From NCBI RefSeq assembly GCF_003977665.1, contig NZ_RYYV01000005.1:186001-250000 (forward strand): 64,000 nt of DNA, read 5' to 3'. Under the pieces are notes generated by a model that was given only the letters and a program-made list of their open reading frames with translations, ran no database searches and had not been told where the DNA came from. Below are positions 16,103-25,120 of the stretch, piece after piece (position 1 is the first letter of the stretch; each line of letters begins with the position of its first letter). The position numbers and the translations under genes were made by a program. Source of the DNA: Dyella choica. GTDB lineage: Bacteria > Pseudomonadota > Gammaproteobacteria > Xanthomonadales > Rhodanobacteraceae.

Positions 16103-18196
16103 TTAGTGCGAGCCTAGGTGGCTGCTGAGCTCGTCCAATTGGTCGTCCAGCCTGCCGCCAGTATTGAGCAAGCGTAGCCGATCCAGCGCCTTGATCGCGA
16201 CTTGCCGCTGCCCTTGCGCCACAAGCATGCGGATCCTTGTGACCTGGTAGGCGGGTTCGTGGGGCGCGCCTTGCACGGCGCCCTCGATCATCCGTAGGCC
16301 CAGTGCATGGTCGTCAAGTACGTTCCAGGCATAGTCGCTGTAAATGGCCTGCAGGCGGGGGGTGGGGTGAGCAAGTGCGGTCTCGAAGGCCTGGACCATG
16401 CGGTCGGTGGGCAGGGGGCAGGCGCTAGCCCGGGCGCATTGGACGAGCGCAGCGAGCGAGCTCTCGTCCTGCACTCCTGGCGGCCTGGCGCTGAGCTTGG
16501 CGACCATGCTGTCCCACCATTGTGCCTTGAGCGGCCGGCCCATGCGCGAGTTCATGAATATCAGCGCCTGCTGCGGCAGGATCGAGGATTGGGGAAGGGC
16601 GGCGGCCCGCTCCAGGGGTGCATACGCCAGTTCCGTATAGGGCGAGGCTGGATCGTAGTGCGAGTAGATGATGTAGGTGCGACCCAGCTCATACTGGGCT
16701 CGAGGTGAGTCGGGGCCGCGCGATGCGAGTTCCCGGGCGAGGCGTAACGGATCGCCCCAGGCATACGCGGTGGTTGCCGTCGATGCGGTCCACCATAGCA
16801 ACAGGCAAGCCAGCAATGCCTGGGGTAACCAAGCCGGCCATGGACCTCCTGGCTTGGGATTTGGTAAGCCCATTGCGGCAGGCGTCGCGGCGAGCAAGGG
16901 CACCAGGGCCAGCAGCACGCCGAAACTGGCGAAATAGTTGCGGTGCTCGTAGACCAGTTCCAGCGGAAGGATGGTGCCGGTCAACAGGTGGCAACCCAAA
17001 TACAACGCGATGCTCAATGACAGCAGCGGCTGCTTGCGGCGTAGCGTGAAAATCAACGCGACCAGGGCGGCGAGGCAAAGCATGCCTGCCAGGGTGGTCC
17101 ATGGCGATAGCAAACCGGTCGAGACGTTGAAATCGTCGTGATAGAACGACAGGTCATGCGGCAACGGGAGCAGCGTCCACACAAGATAGTCGCAGAGGAT
17201 GCGTGCCTCGCTCAGCAGTCGGGTGCCCAGCGTGAAGTCGCGCGTGGCCCAAGCCGAAGGGCTGAGTACGGCAGGCAGCAGCCATATCAGGCCGAGGATG
17301 AGCGGCAGCAGGAGCATGAGGGCGAACATGGTGGCGATGCGCCAATCCCTCCTTCTGCCATGCTTGGGGGGGGCTCTCAGGCGGAAAACGATCCATTCGA
17401 TCAGGAACGCATACAGCGGCAACATCACCGCTGTTTCCTTGACCGCGAGGCCGATTACCGTGAACAGGATCAGGCTTGCGATGCACAGCCACAGGCCGAC
17501 TGGTACTGATCGTCCTCGGCTGGCAAGAGGACGCACGGCTGCGGTGGCCGCTATTTCGTGCTCATTGCTCTGTGTGTGATCGGGGAAATGATTTGCCGCG
17601 CCGTCCGTGCGCAGCATGCTCAGTCGACCCGTCACGTAGCCGAGCAGGCCCAGCAGGACGAACAGGTTCGCCATGCTCTCCTCTCTCTGCACCACGTAAA
17701 GCACGGCCGTCAGGTTGATCGGCAGTAGCATCCAGCCGGCTGCAATCAGTATGGCAATCCAATCCGCACCCTGGTGCTGCCGGCGTTCCCCTGCCTGCGC
17801 AGCGTGTGCCGGACTTGAAGGGTGGGCACGATCAGGGAAGAGGGTGGCTTTCAGCAGCTCCCGTGCCAGCAGGAACACAAGCACCCCGTTCACAAGGTGC
17901 ACGACGAGGTTGAACAGCTTCCAGCTCCAAGGATCGAGGCCACCGATCAGGTAATTCACTGCAAAGCTCAACGAAGCGAGCGGGCGCTTGAATTCGCTGG
18001 CGGGCGAGGAAAGCGCTGCGCCCCATATGGCCGGCACGCTGATCTCGTGCGGCTGCACGCTCGGATTGTCGACGATATTGGGATAGTCGTCGAACAACCA
18101 GCCGCCGGAGAGGCCAGGCCAATAGGCCGCCGCGGTGATCAGCAGCGCGATCGGTAAAAGCCAGCGCATCGTGTACATGTTCCGGAAAGTGATCAT
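16103..18196 (-). CDS. TMTC-like GT-C membrane glycosyltransferase with C-terminal helical repeats
   Basis: 697-residue polytopic membrane protein. After the first membrane segment comes an acidic loop with LFDDYPN (Asp36-Asp37), then [18 protein letters not shown] and [18 protein letters not shown]. These strongly recall TMTC/GT-C O-mannosyltransferases, in which the first-loop DD is catalytic. About 10-11 hydrophobic segments extend to about residue 470 and include [11 protein letters not shown]. The rest is soluble, periplasmic and TPR-like. It may start at 18196 (GGATGAC before ATG) or at the ATG at 18169. It is a paralogue of the next gene upstream. Proposed role: transferring a polyprenol-linked sugar to an exported acceptor such as pilin. 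A Wzy-like role is possible. Confidence 0.65.
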   Translation of the reverse strand: MITFRNMYTMRWLLPIALLITAAAYWPGLSGGWLFDDYPNIVDNPSVQPHEISVPAIWGAALSSPASEFKRPLASLSFAVNYLIGGLDPWSWKLFNLVVHLVNGVLVFLLARELLKATLFPDRAHPSSPAHAAQAGERRQHQGADWIAILIAAGWMLLPINLTAVLYVVQREESMANLFVLLGLLGYVTGRLSMLRTDGAANHFPDHTQSNEHEIAATAAVRPLASRGRSVPVGLWLCIASLILFTVIGLAVKETAVMLPLYAFLIEWIVFRLRAPPKHGRRRDWRIATMFALMLLLPLILGLIWLLPAVLSPSAWATRDFTLGTRLLSEARILCDYLVWTLLPLPHDLSFYHDDFNVSTGLLSPWTTLAGMLCLAALVALIFTLRRKQPLLSLSIALYLGCHLLTGTILPLELVYEHRNYFASFGVLLALVPLLAATPAAMGLPNPKPGGPWPAWLPQALLACLLLWWTASTATTAYAWGDPLRLARELASRGPDSPRAQYELGRTYIIYSHYDPASPYTELAYAPLERAAALPQSSILPQQALIFMNSRMGRPLKAQWWDSMVAKLSARPPGVQDESSLAALVQCARASACPLPTDRMVQAFETALAHPTPRLQAIYSDYAWNVLDDHALGLRMIEGAVQGAPHEPAYQVTRIRMLVAQGQRQVAIKALDRLRLLNTGGRLDDQLDELSSHLGSH

Positions 18197-18253
18197 GTCA
18201 TCCAGGCGGAAAGGAACAGCCGCTATTCTGCCGCACCACGCCGCGCGCTGCGT

Positions 18254-20188
18254 TTATTGAGACTTGCTGGCCGCGGGTGCCCCGGGATTGCGCATTTTTT
18301 CGATTTCGACGATGGCGGCCGCATCGATCGCGCGGTCGTCCACCAGCAAGCGGCGAAGGAGCGGCAGGCGGCTGTAGTCCGCGCTGCGCAGTGTGCTTAT
18401 GGCCTGGCCGTACAAGCTTGCGCTTGCCAAGTACTTGGCTCGCAGGCGGGGAATTTCGGCATCGGGGTCGTTGCGATAGGTCTCGTCCAGTTCCTGGATG
18501 GTCATGTCCAACCGGCCATGCGCCACCGCCCAGAAATGCTTCTGGTAATGCAGGAATCCAGCGGCCAGGCCATCATTTCGATAGGCCGGGTTGCCGAGCA
18601 GGATATCGGCGCTGTGCAGCCAAGCCTGATCGTCGAACGCCGGACAGCGCCCGTTGGCGGCCAGTTCGCGTAGTGTCGACATATTTTCAAAGCCGCTGCG
18701 GTCGAATGGCGCAATGCGCAGAATGTCATCCATCCGCTGGACATCCGCTGCCGTCAGCCTACCTTGCATGCACAGCAGGTAAAGGCGATTTTCCGCGAGA
18801 CCCGCGTTGGCGGGATGGCGAACATCAATGGCATCGATCACCTGCAGGGATTGGTCCACCATGCCGTGCTGCAGTAATTGCTGGGCCAGGAAGCTCTGGG
18901 CACGGATCGAGTCCGGTTGGTTGTGGGCCCAAGTGGCAGCCAGGCGCTCCGCGGAGGAATAAACACGGGCACTGAGTGCTGTGGTGAGGCAGCAGGCCAT
19001 TAGCCACAGACCACAAACCAGCAGGTAAAGACGCCTCCTTTGCGGGGTCTCGCGTGCGATCCCGATGGCGAGCGCTGCCATGACACCCATCAGCGGCAGG
19101 TAATTGCGATGCTCGAAATACAGCTCCAACATGACCGTCGAGCTTTCCAGCAACTGGCCGCCGAGGTACCAGAGTATGCCCAGCGAAAGCAGTGGCCAGC
19201 GGCGTGTACCAACCACGGCCACGACCAGTGCGGCCAAAAGAGCCAGCAGGCACGGGCCGGTGGTCCAAGGATTGAACCATCCTTGCGATACGACAAAACT
19301 ATCGTGGTACAGGCCGTAGAGTCCGAAGCGAGGCACAAAGCTTTTGTCGAGATAGCTGGCCAGTGCCCGCGGCTCAGTCAGCAGACGCTCGCCGAGGGTG
19401 AAATCGCGGAACCCGTGAACTCCCCACTGCACTGGTATCTGCCACAGCAAGTAGCCCAGCACGAACAACACTACTGGCCAGATCAGCAAACGGCGCAGCC
19501 AGGACAGCCGGCTGGGCAGTCGACGCACAGCTTGGCGCAACACGGTGGCATCGAGCGCCAAGGCATACAGCGGCAACAGGATTCCATTTTCCTTGCTGAG
19601 GAAGGCCAGCCCCGTGCATGCGCCAAGGCCCAGCATCATCCATATGCCCCGCCGCCAATCCTGTGCGTTCGTCTCCAGCAGCGCGCGCAGATAGGCCTGC
19701 AGGCCTAGCAGCACGAAGAACGCCATCAGCAGCGTCATGCGCTGTACCACGAGCAGCACGCCTGAGATCTGGATCGGATCGAGTAGCCAGGCTGCTGTAG
19801 CGAGATTGGCGGCCAGCCAGGCACGTCGCTCGTCGGCTTGGTCAGCCAGGTAGGTACGTGCCAGACGCAGCACAAGCAGGAACACCAGCACACCATTCAG
19901 CAGATGCAGGCCGATGTTTACCAAACGGAATGGAAAGGGGTGGTCTGGCCATGCCGACTTCTGCAACAGGAAGCTCAGCATGGCCAAGGGTCTGCCCGGG
20001 AAGCTGCGGGGTTGGGACAGGTAGATGCCTAAGTCGCGCCAGCTCGAAACATGATCGATGCTGGTCAATGCCGCGAGATTGGGAAAGTCGTCGAACAGGA
20101 ACGGGCCGTGCAGAGCGGGCCAATACAGTGCGGTACAAACAGCCAGTACTAGAACCAAGAAAAGCAAAGCACGTTGTTGCAGCGGCAT
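18254..20188 (-). CDS. TMTC-like GT-C membrane glycosyltransferase, second paralogue
   Basis: 644-residue membrane protein built like its downstream neighbour: a first membrane segment, the acidic loop FLFDDFPN (Asp33-Asp34), RPLAMLSFLLQKSAW and [18 protein letters not shown], about ten further hydrophobic segments with LYFEHRNYLPLMGV, then a soluble helical C-terminal region of about 210 residues. The ATG at 20188 aligns with the paralogue's start region. The frame is open to a TTG at 20251 without a visible ribosome site. It follows the sigma-54-driven pilin gene by under 80 bases. Probably a glycosyltransferase working on the periplasmic side. Acceptor unproven. Confidence 0.65.
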   Translation of the reverse strand: MPLQQRALLFLVLVLAVCTALYWPALHGPFLFDDFPNLAALTSIDHVSSWRDLGIYLSQPRSFPGRPLAMLSFLLQKSAWPDHPFPFRLVNIGLHLLNGVLVFLLVLRLARTYLADQADERRAWLAANLATAAWLLDPIQISGVLLVVQRMTLLMAFFVLLGLQAYLRALLETNAQDWRRGIWMMLGLGACTGLAFLSKENGILLPLYALALDATVLRQAVRRLPSRLSWLRRLLIWPVVLFVLGYLLWQIPVQWGVHGFRDFTLGERLLTEPRALASYLDKSFVPRFGLYGLYHDSFVVSQGWFNPWTTGPCLLALLAALVVAVVGTRRWPLLSLGILWYLGGQLLESSTVMLELYFEHRNYLPLMGVMAALAIGIARETPQRRRLYLLVCGLWLMACCLTTALSARVYSSAERLAATWAHNQPDSIRAQSFLAQQLLQHGMVDQSLQVIDAIDVRHPANAGLAENRLYLLCMQGRLTAADVQRMDDILRIAPFDRSGFENMSTLRELAANGRCPAFDDQAWLHSADILLGNPAYRNDGLAAGFLHYQKHFWAVAHGRLDMTIQELDETYRNDPDAEIPRLRAKYLASASLYGQAISTLRSADYSRLPLLRRLLVDDRAIDAAAIVEIEKMRNPGAPAASKSQ

Positions 20189-20266
20189 GGTGGGCCTTGG
20201 TGGCGTGGACTGGACCTGGACAGCCGACGCCGCGGCTACGGCGAGAATCAAAGGCTGCTTCAGCGT

Positions 20267-20701
20267 TTATTGGCAGGTCGCTGGCAGATAGGTCGCATCC
20301 GCGTTGCTGGTGCATTGCCAGTCGGCTGTACCGCTGCTTGCGCTTAGGGTGAACGTCACTGTTTTACCCTGCAATCGAGGCGAGATGCTTGCATTGCGCA
20401 TGGTAGCTGTCACTGTGCAGCCGCCGGCAACGATTGGCGAAACGTCTACTTGCGCTACGAATTTGCCGCTGTAGCTTGCGGCCGCGCTGAGACCATTGCT
20501 GCCGGTGGCGGGGCAGTTGCCAGTCTGATTGTAGTACTCCGCTATCGGGGTCTTCATGCCGTCGACGATAGTGAAGGCTTCACTCAGTTGTGCCTTGCCA
20601 GTGGAATTTTGGTAGACAGTGATGGCGATGGAGGCAAGGATAGCGACAATGGCCACCACAATCATCAGTTCGATTAACGTGAAACCTTTTTGGGTCTTCA
20701 T
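20267..20701 (-). CDS. pilA: Type IV pilin (PilA-like), copy adjacent to GT-C genes
   Basis: 144-residue prepilin. A five-residue leader MKTQK precedes the PilD cleavage/N-methylation site G-FTLIE, with Glu5 conserved and a hydrophobic alpha-1N helix to about residue 30. The C-terminal Cys pair (CTSNADATYLPATC) forms the disulfide-bounded D-region, and a second Cys pair lies mid-domain. The globular part is Ser/Thr rich, which could serve O-glycosylation. A consensus sigma-54 promoter lies 41 bases upstream. Its 45-residue N-terminus is close to the other pilin gene and the rest differs. Which of the two is the major subunit cannot be told. Confidence 0.9.
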   Translation of the reverse strand: MKTQKGFTLIELMIVVAIVAILASIAITVYQNSTGKAQLSEAFTIVDGMKTPIAEYYNQTGNCPATGSNGLSAAASYSGKFVAQVDVSPIVAGGCTVTATMRNASISPRLQGKTVTFTLSASSGTADWQCTSNADATYLPATCQ

Positions 20702-20741
20702 GGTTTGCGTGATCCCCCTTCACGGATACCAAAAAATCGAG

Positions 20742-20757
20742 AGCAACCAGCGTGCCA
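20742..20757 (-). promoter_or_regulatory. Sigma-54 (RpoN) promoter of the inner pilin gene
   Basis: Minus-strand TGGCACGCTGGTTGCT matches the -24/-12 consensus TGGCACG-N4-TTGC(A/T) at every defined base, 41 bases before the pilin ATG. RpoN with the PilR activator drives pilA in pseudomonads and xanthomonads. It lies just inside the terminator that ends the other pilin unit, so the two units are separately controlled. Confidence 0.88.
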
Positions 20758-20786
20758 TGAATCCGTTCAAAACGGACCTGCGTCGC

Positions 20787-20817
20787 AAAAGAAAGGGCTC
20801 CAAGAATTAGGAGCCCC
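20787..20817 (-). terminator. Intrinsic terminator after the outer pilin gene
   Basis: On the minus strand a 7-bp stem GGGCTCC/GGAGCCC (20795-20801 with 20810-20816, 8-base loop) is followed by TTTCTTTT. It sits 48 bases after the stop of the outer pilin gene and should separate it from the inner pilin-GT-C unit. Confidence 0.85.
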
Positions 20818-20864
20818 TTCGGATTGAAACCGTTGCACTAAGGCAGTTACGAGATACTACCTAA

Positions 20865-21305
20865 TTAGTTGCAAACAGCGGGCTTGTACTGAGTTGCAAG
20901 TCCGTTGGTCGTGCAGACCCACGAGAAGGTGCCGCCGTTGTTGGTGCCAGTGATGGTTACCGTCTTACCCACCAGCGGTGAGGACACCGAACCAGCAGCC
21001 TTGAACGCCATTTGGATCGTGCACGGGCCAGCACCGCCGGCGGTGTCTGCCTTAGCAACGTACTTGCCGACGTAGCTCGTGTCCAACGCGATGCCGCCCG
21101 TGCCATTGGCTGGGCATTGGCCGGTCTGGTTGAAGTACTCCACGATCGGGGTCTTCAGGCCATCGGCGATCGTTTGCGTCTCAGAGAACTGCGACTTGGT
21201 GATGTAGTTCTGGTACTGCGGAATGGCGATAGCGGCCAGGATCGCGATGATCGCAACCACGATCATCAGTTCGATCAGGGTAAAGCCTTTTTGCATGGTC
21301 TTCAT
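20865..21305 (-). CDS. pilA: Type IV major pilin-like protein
   Basis: 146-residue prepilin with a six-residue leader MKTMQK and the cleavage site G-FTLIELMIVVAIIAILAA. Glu5 and the canonical AIPQYQNY stretch are present. Cys pairs occur mid-domain (QCP with PC) and at the C-terminus (CTTNGLATQYKPAVC), the latter bounding the D-region. It has its own sigma-54 promoter about 125 bases upstream and its own terminator, so it can be expressed as a single-gene unit. This fits a highly expressed major subunit of the twitching/adhesion pilus. Its twin lies just downstream. Confidence 0.92.
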   Translation of the reverse strand: MKTMQKGFTLIELMIVVAIIAILAAIAIPQYQNYITKSQFSETQTIADGLKTPIVEYFNQTGQCPANGTGGIALDTSYVGKYVAKADTAGGAGPCTIQMAFKAAGSVSSPLVGKTVTITGTNNGGTFSWVCTTNGLATQYKPAVCN

Positions 21306-21429
21306 GGATGGTTCCTTTGCTTTGGTTAGCTAACCGTTGATGCCCCCTGAGCCCCAGTCCCGAAACCCCCTAGGCAGGATCGGCCCCACTCATCATGGTC
21401 AGGAACGACCAGGAAGCTGACTCAGTCGA

Positions 21430-21445
21430 TGCACTATACATGCCA
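21430..21445 (-). promoter_or_regulatory. Sigma-54 (RpoN) promoter of the outer pilin gene
   Basis: Minus-strand TGGCATGTATAGTGCA fits the -24/-12 pattern with the correct 8-base spacing between TGGC and TGC. It has two mismatches to TGGCACG-N4-TTGCA. It would give a 5' untranslated region of roughly 110-120 bases before the pilin ATG at 21305. Confidence 0.72.
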
Positions 21446-21809
21446 CGGCGTGGCCGGCAAAAAGCCCTTGGGAAGGCGGCTGCTCGTACTGTGGTAAGCG
21501 TCACGAAAGACAATTTGCCCCGGAGCAAGGTAAGCCACTTCCAGCGCCCTGTGCTGCCTCCGGCCGAGCGGCGAGAGAATCTTTTGCGTCCATCTGTGAC
21601 ATTTTTTGTCAGTTTTGCGGCAGGTTAAGGCACGCAGCATCGTCATTCCCTTGTGCATGTGATCGGCGAAGCCCCCTTGCCGCAAAAAGCAGCGTTGGGG
21701 ACTATTACGCACTTGTCCTTGGCCTAGCCGTGCGGATGCTGATCGGAGTCTGCTGCGGCCGAGAGCGCTCGCTTGGCGCAAGGCTAAGTCACTGAATTGA
21801 GGAGATGGT
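21446..21809 (+). other. Intergenic region between pilin promoter and S9 peptidase
   Basis: About 360 bases between divergent genes. It should hold PilR-type enhancer sites for the pilin promoter and the promoter of the peptidase gene, but I can identify neither with confidence. No credible ORF was seen. The plus-strand gene has a GAGGAG ribosome site close to its ATG. Confidence 0.5.
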
Positions 21810-23927
21810 ATGAAGCTCATGCTCGCTGCGCTGCTGTTGGCCCTACCTGTCGTATCGACAGCGACGGAATCGCCCCACGGCACGCCTGTGGAAGATCATT
21901 CGCCGCATCCTTTCGCTATCAGCGATCTAGTGATGATGGACCGGGTCAGCGACCCGCAGCTCTCAGCGGATGCCCGTTACGCCGCCTTCAATGTTCGCAG
22001 CACCGACTATGCGGCGAACAAGGGTGTCAACGCGATTTACGTGCAGGACCTGGCTGAGTCCAGTAGCAAGCCGGTCAAAGTGGTCTCCAAGGCATCCTAC
22101 CCGCGCTGGTCACCGGACGGAGATAGTCTCTACTACATCGCTCCTGCTGACGGCGTCGCCCAACTGTGGCGATTGGACTTTCAAGCCGGCAAGCATGGCC
22201 TCGATCTGCCGGCGACTTCCGAGCCGGTGCAGGTAAGCCACGGCCCCTTGGACATCGACGCTTATAGGCTTTCGCCGGATGGCAAGAGCGTGCTGCTTTC
22301 TTATGCCGTGTTTACCGATTGCAACGACCTGGCCTGCACCAAGGAGCGCCTCGATGGCCGCGCCAAGGACAAGTCCACCGGCACGGTCTACCAGAAGCTG
22401 TTCGTGCGTCACTGGGACACTTGGGCAGACGGGCGCCGCAATCAGTTGTACATCGCGCACTTTGCTGCGGACGGAAGCCTGCCAGCGGAGCCGACGTGGC
22501 TGAGTCGTGGTATGGATGGCGACATCCCCAGCAAGCCGTTCGGCGACGATAGCGAGTTCGCCTTCTCGCCCGATGGCCGTACCGTGTACTTCGATGTGCG
22601 CATCGCGGGCAACAGCGAGCCGTGGTCCACCAACTTCGACATCTATAAGGTGTCGGCAGACGGCGCGTCCGCACCGCAGAACCTCACCGAAGCCAATAGA
22701 GCCTGGGATACCGCCCCGGTTCCGTCGCCCGATGGCAAGACGCTTTACTACCTCGCCATGAAGACGCCCGGCTTCGAGGCCGATCGTTTTGGCATCATGG
22801 CTTTGGATCTGGCAACGGGCACCTCGCGTGAAATCGATCCCGCTTGGGATCGTTCTGCCGGCGGCATGCAAGTGAGTGCCGATGGCAAGACCTTGCTCGT
22901 CACTGCGGATGACCAAGGGCAGCACCCGCTGTTTGCGGTGGACGTTGCTACCGGCAAGGTTGAGAAGCTGGTAGGCAATGGCGCCGTAAGCAGCTATTCG
23001 CTGGTTGGCAAGCGCGTCCTGCTGGCACGGGACGATCTGAAGCGTCCATCCGATCTCTACACCGCCAGCATCGAAGGCAAGGGCTTGAAGCAGATCACGC
23101 ATTTCAACGCGGAGCGCCTGAAGAACGCCAGGGTGGGTGATGCGGAGTTCTTCACCTTCAAGGGCTGGAACAATGAAACGGTGCAGGGCTACGTCGTAAA
23201 GCCGGTGGACTACAAGGCGGGCCACCACTACCCGGTTGCCTTCATCATCCATGGCGGTCCGCAGGGTGCCATGAACAATGACTGGAGCTATCGCTGGAAT
23301 CCCCAGACGTATGCGGGCCAGGGCTTTGCCGTGGTGACCATCAATTTTCACGGTTCCACGGGTTACGGCCAGGCGTTTACGGACTCCATTTCGGGTGACT
23401 GGGGCGGCAAACCGCTGGAAGACCTCAAGCTTGGCTGGCAGGCGGCACTCGATAAATATCACTTCCTGGATGGCGATCGTGCTTGCGCGCTCGGCGCGAG
23501 CTATGGCGGTTACATGACGTACTGGATTGCCGGCGTATGGAACAAGCCGTGGAAATGCCTGGTAGACCACGACGGCGTGTTCGATGCCCGCATGATGTAC
23601 TACGCCACCGAAGAACTATGGTTTGAAGAGCGCGAAAACGGCGGGGCGCAGTTCGACGTGCCGGCGAACTACGAGAAATTCAATCCAGTCAACCATGTCA
23701 AGGATTGGCGCGTGCCGATGCTGGTGGTCCACTCGGGCAACGACTTCCGCATTCCGATCACGCAGGGCCTGGGAGCGTTCACTGCGTTGCAGAGACAGGG
23801 CATTCCCAGTGAATTGCTCACCTTCCCGGACGAGAATCACTGGGTGCTCAAGCCGCAGAACAGCGTGCAGTGGCACGAAACGGTCAATGCCTGGTTGAAA
23901 AAGTGGACGGCGGAAACCGATAAGTGA
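21810..23927 (+). CDS. Exported S9-family prolyl oligopeptidase-like serine peptidase (DPP5-like)
   Basis: 705-residue peptidase with a cleavable signal peptide (MKLMLAALLLALPVVSTATE). Residues about 35-430 form a WD40-like beta-propeller with repeated SPDG/SADG motifs (YPRWSPDGDSLYY, FAFSPDGRTVYF). The alpha/beta-hydrolase domain carries the catalytic triad Ser564 (GASYGGYM), Asp645 (HSGNDFRIP) and His677 (DENHWVL). The arrangement is that of dipeptidyl peptidase 5/acylaminoacyl peptidases, which clip dipeptides from short peptides in the periplasm. It is a single-gene unit ended by a hairpin at 23941. The ATG is preceded by GAGGAGATGGT. Confidence 0.9.
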   Translation: MKLMLAALLLALPVVSTATESPHGTPVEDHSPHPFAISDLVMMDRVSDPQLSADARYAAFNVRSTDYAANKGVNAIYVQDLAESSSKPVKVVSKASYPRWSPDGDSLYYIAPADGVAQLWRLDFQAGKHGLDLPATSEPVQVSHGPLDIDAYRLSPDGKSVLLSYAVFTDCNDLACTKERLDGRAKDKSTGTVYQKLFVRHWDTWADGRRNQLYIAHFAADGSLPAEPTWLSRGMDGDIPSKPFGDDSEFAFSPDGRTVYFDVRIAGNSEPWSTNFDIYKVSADGASAPQNLTEANRAWDTAPVPSPDGKTLYYLAMKTPGFEADRFGIMALDLATGTSREIDPAWDRSAGGMQVSADGKTLLVTADDQGQHPLFAVDVATGKVEKLVGNGAVSSYSLVGKRVLLARDDLKRPSDLYTASIEGKGLKQITHFNAERLKNARVGDAEFFTFKGWNNETVQGYVVKPVDYKAGHHYPVAFIIHGGPQGAMNNDWSYRWNPQTYAGQGFAVVTINFHGSTGYGQAFTDSISGDWGGKPLEDLKLGWQAALDKYHFLDGDRACALGASYGGYMTYWIAGVWNKPWKCLVDHDGVFDARMMYYATEELWFEERENGGAQFDVPANYEKFNPVNHVKDWRVPMLVVHSGNDFRIPITQGLGAFTALQRQGIPSELLTFPDENHWVLKPQNSVQWHETVNAWLKKWTAETDK

Positions 23928-23940
23928 TGTGAACCTGCGA

Positions 23941-23968
23941 AGCCCTTCCCATTTTTTTGGGAAGGGCT
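23941..23968. terminator. Stem-loop between convergent genes (possible terminator)
   Basis: A 10-bp perfect stem AGCCCTTCCC/GGGAAGGGCT with a T-rich 8-base loop lies between the stop of the S9 peptidase and the stop of the corA-like gene. No T-run follows on either strand, so it is at best an atypical bidirectional terminator. Confidence 0.45.
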
Positions 23969-23969
23969 C

Positions 23970-24983
23970 TCAAAGCCACTTTGCACGCTTCAGCCACAAA
24001 TAAATTGCGCCAACCACGCAAGCCACCAGGCCCGTGATTGCCGGATAGGCCCATGGCTGACTTAGCTCCGGCATGTGGGTGAAATTCATGCCATACCAAC
24101 TGGTGATCAACGTGGGCGCGGCAAGCATCGCGGCCCAGCCAGCCAGTTTCTTCATCACCTCGTTCTGGCCGAAGGTGACCAGGGCCAGGTTGACGTTGAT
24201 GGCGGCAGCGAGCATTTCACGCATGGCGCTGATGGATTCGTTGACGCGGAAGACGTGGTCGTAGACATCGCGGAAGTAGACGCGCAGTTCATCCGGGATG
24301 AGTTCGGGGTGGAGGCGGACGAGTTGATTGATGACGTCCTGCATGGGTGCGACGGCTAGCCGCAGGCTCATCAGGTCGCGCTGCATGTCGTAGAGGCGGC
24401 GGACGGTATCGCGATTGAGGGTGTTGGAGAAAATGTCTGCTTCCAGCATCTGCAGTTCTTCGCGGAATTCGCGCACGATGGGTAGCAGGTTGTCGACGAC
24501 GAAGTCGAGTACGCCATAGAGGCCATAGCTCGGACCTAGTGCCAGCAAGTCGGGTGTTTTTTCACAGGTCAGGCGTGCCGGTTTGTACGAGAGCGACGCG
24601 CCGTGGCGGATGGTGATGAGGTAGCGCTGGCCCAGGAAGATATGGGTTTCGCCGAAAGCAATATGGCCGCCGATCAATTGCGCGGTCTGCACGACGATAA
24701 ACAGGGAATCACCGTAAGTTTCCACCTTGGTGCGCTGGTGGGCGCAGCGGGCGTCTTCCACGGCTAGGTCGTGCAGGTCGAATTCTTCCTGCAACTTCAG
24801 CAACAGCGGACTGTCCGGTTCGTGCAAACCTACCCAGACGAAGGTGTCCGGCTCCTTGAGTACTTCACTGATGTCCTCGATGCTGATGTCGCGTAGGCGC
24901 GTACCGTCTTTTTGATATGCGACGCAGTTGACAACCATTGTAGATGCGGCTGGTGTCATTATGGGTGCAGGAGAGGCGCTCAT
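23970..24983 (-). CDS. corA: CorA-family divalent cation (Mg2+/Co2+) transporter
   Basis: 337-residue CorA protein. A large cytoplasmic alpha/beta domain (VWVGLHEPD, DLHDLAVEDARCAHQRTKVE) leads to a long helical stalk and two C-terminal membrane segments. The signature YGMNF ends the first of them. The loop after GMN is THMPEL rather than the common MPEL-x-W form, still within the family. It forms a pentameric inner-membrane channel for Mg2+. The start at 24983 (ATG) is preferred over a TTG two codons upstream. The first 17 residues are weakly conserved, so the ATG at 24938 is another option. Confidence 0.88.
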   Translation of the reverse strand: MSASPAPIMTPAASTMVVNCVAYQKDGTRLRDISIEDISEVLKEPDTFVWVGLHEPDSPLLLKLQEEFDLHDLAVEDARCAHQRTKVETYGDSLFIVVQTAQLIGGHIAFGETHIFLGQRYLITIRHGASLSYKPARLTCEKTPDLLALGPSYGLYGVLDFVVDNLLPIVREFREELQMLEADIFSNTLNRDTVRRLYDMQRDLMSLRLAVAPMQDVINQLVRLHPELIPDELRVYFRDVYDHVFRVNESISAMREMLAAAINVNLALVTFGQNEVMKKLAGWAAMLAAPTLITSWYGMNFTHMPELSQPWAYPAITGLVACVVGAIYLWLKRAKWL

Positions 24984-25120
24984 TGCCAAATCATGATGCC
25001 AATGGGGATACTGCGCAAATCAAGGGGTGGCTTCCGCCAGGTCTCGGTGTTCTGGAGCGTGCTGGATAGCGATGAAAGGTGCCCGCGGTTACGTAAGGAA
25101 GGCAGGGGAGTGTTCGAGTT

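Noticed and set aside
22110-23570. 486-codon open frame on the minus strand opposite the S9 peptidase gene
   Set aside because: High-GC antisense shadow. It has no protein motifs, while the plus strand has signal peptide, propeller and a full catalytic triad.
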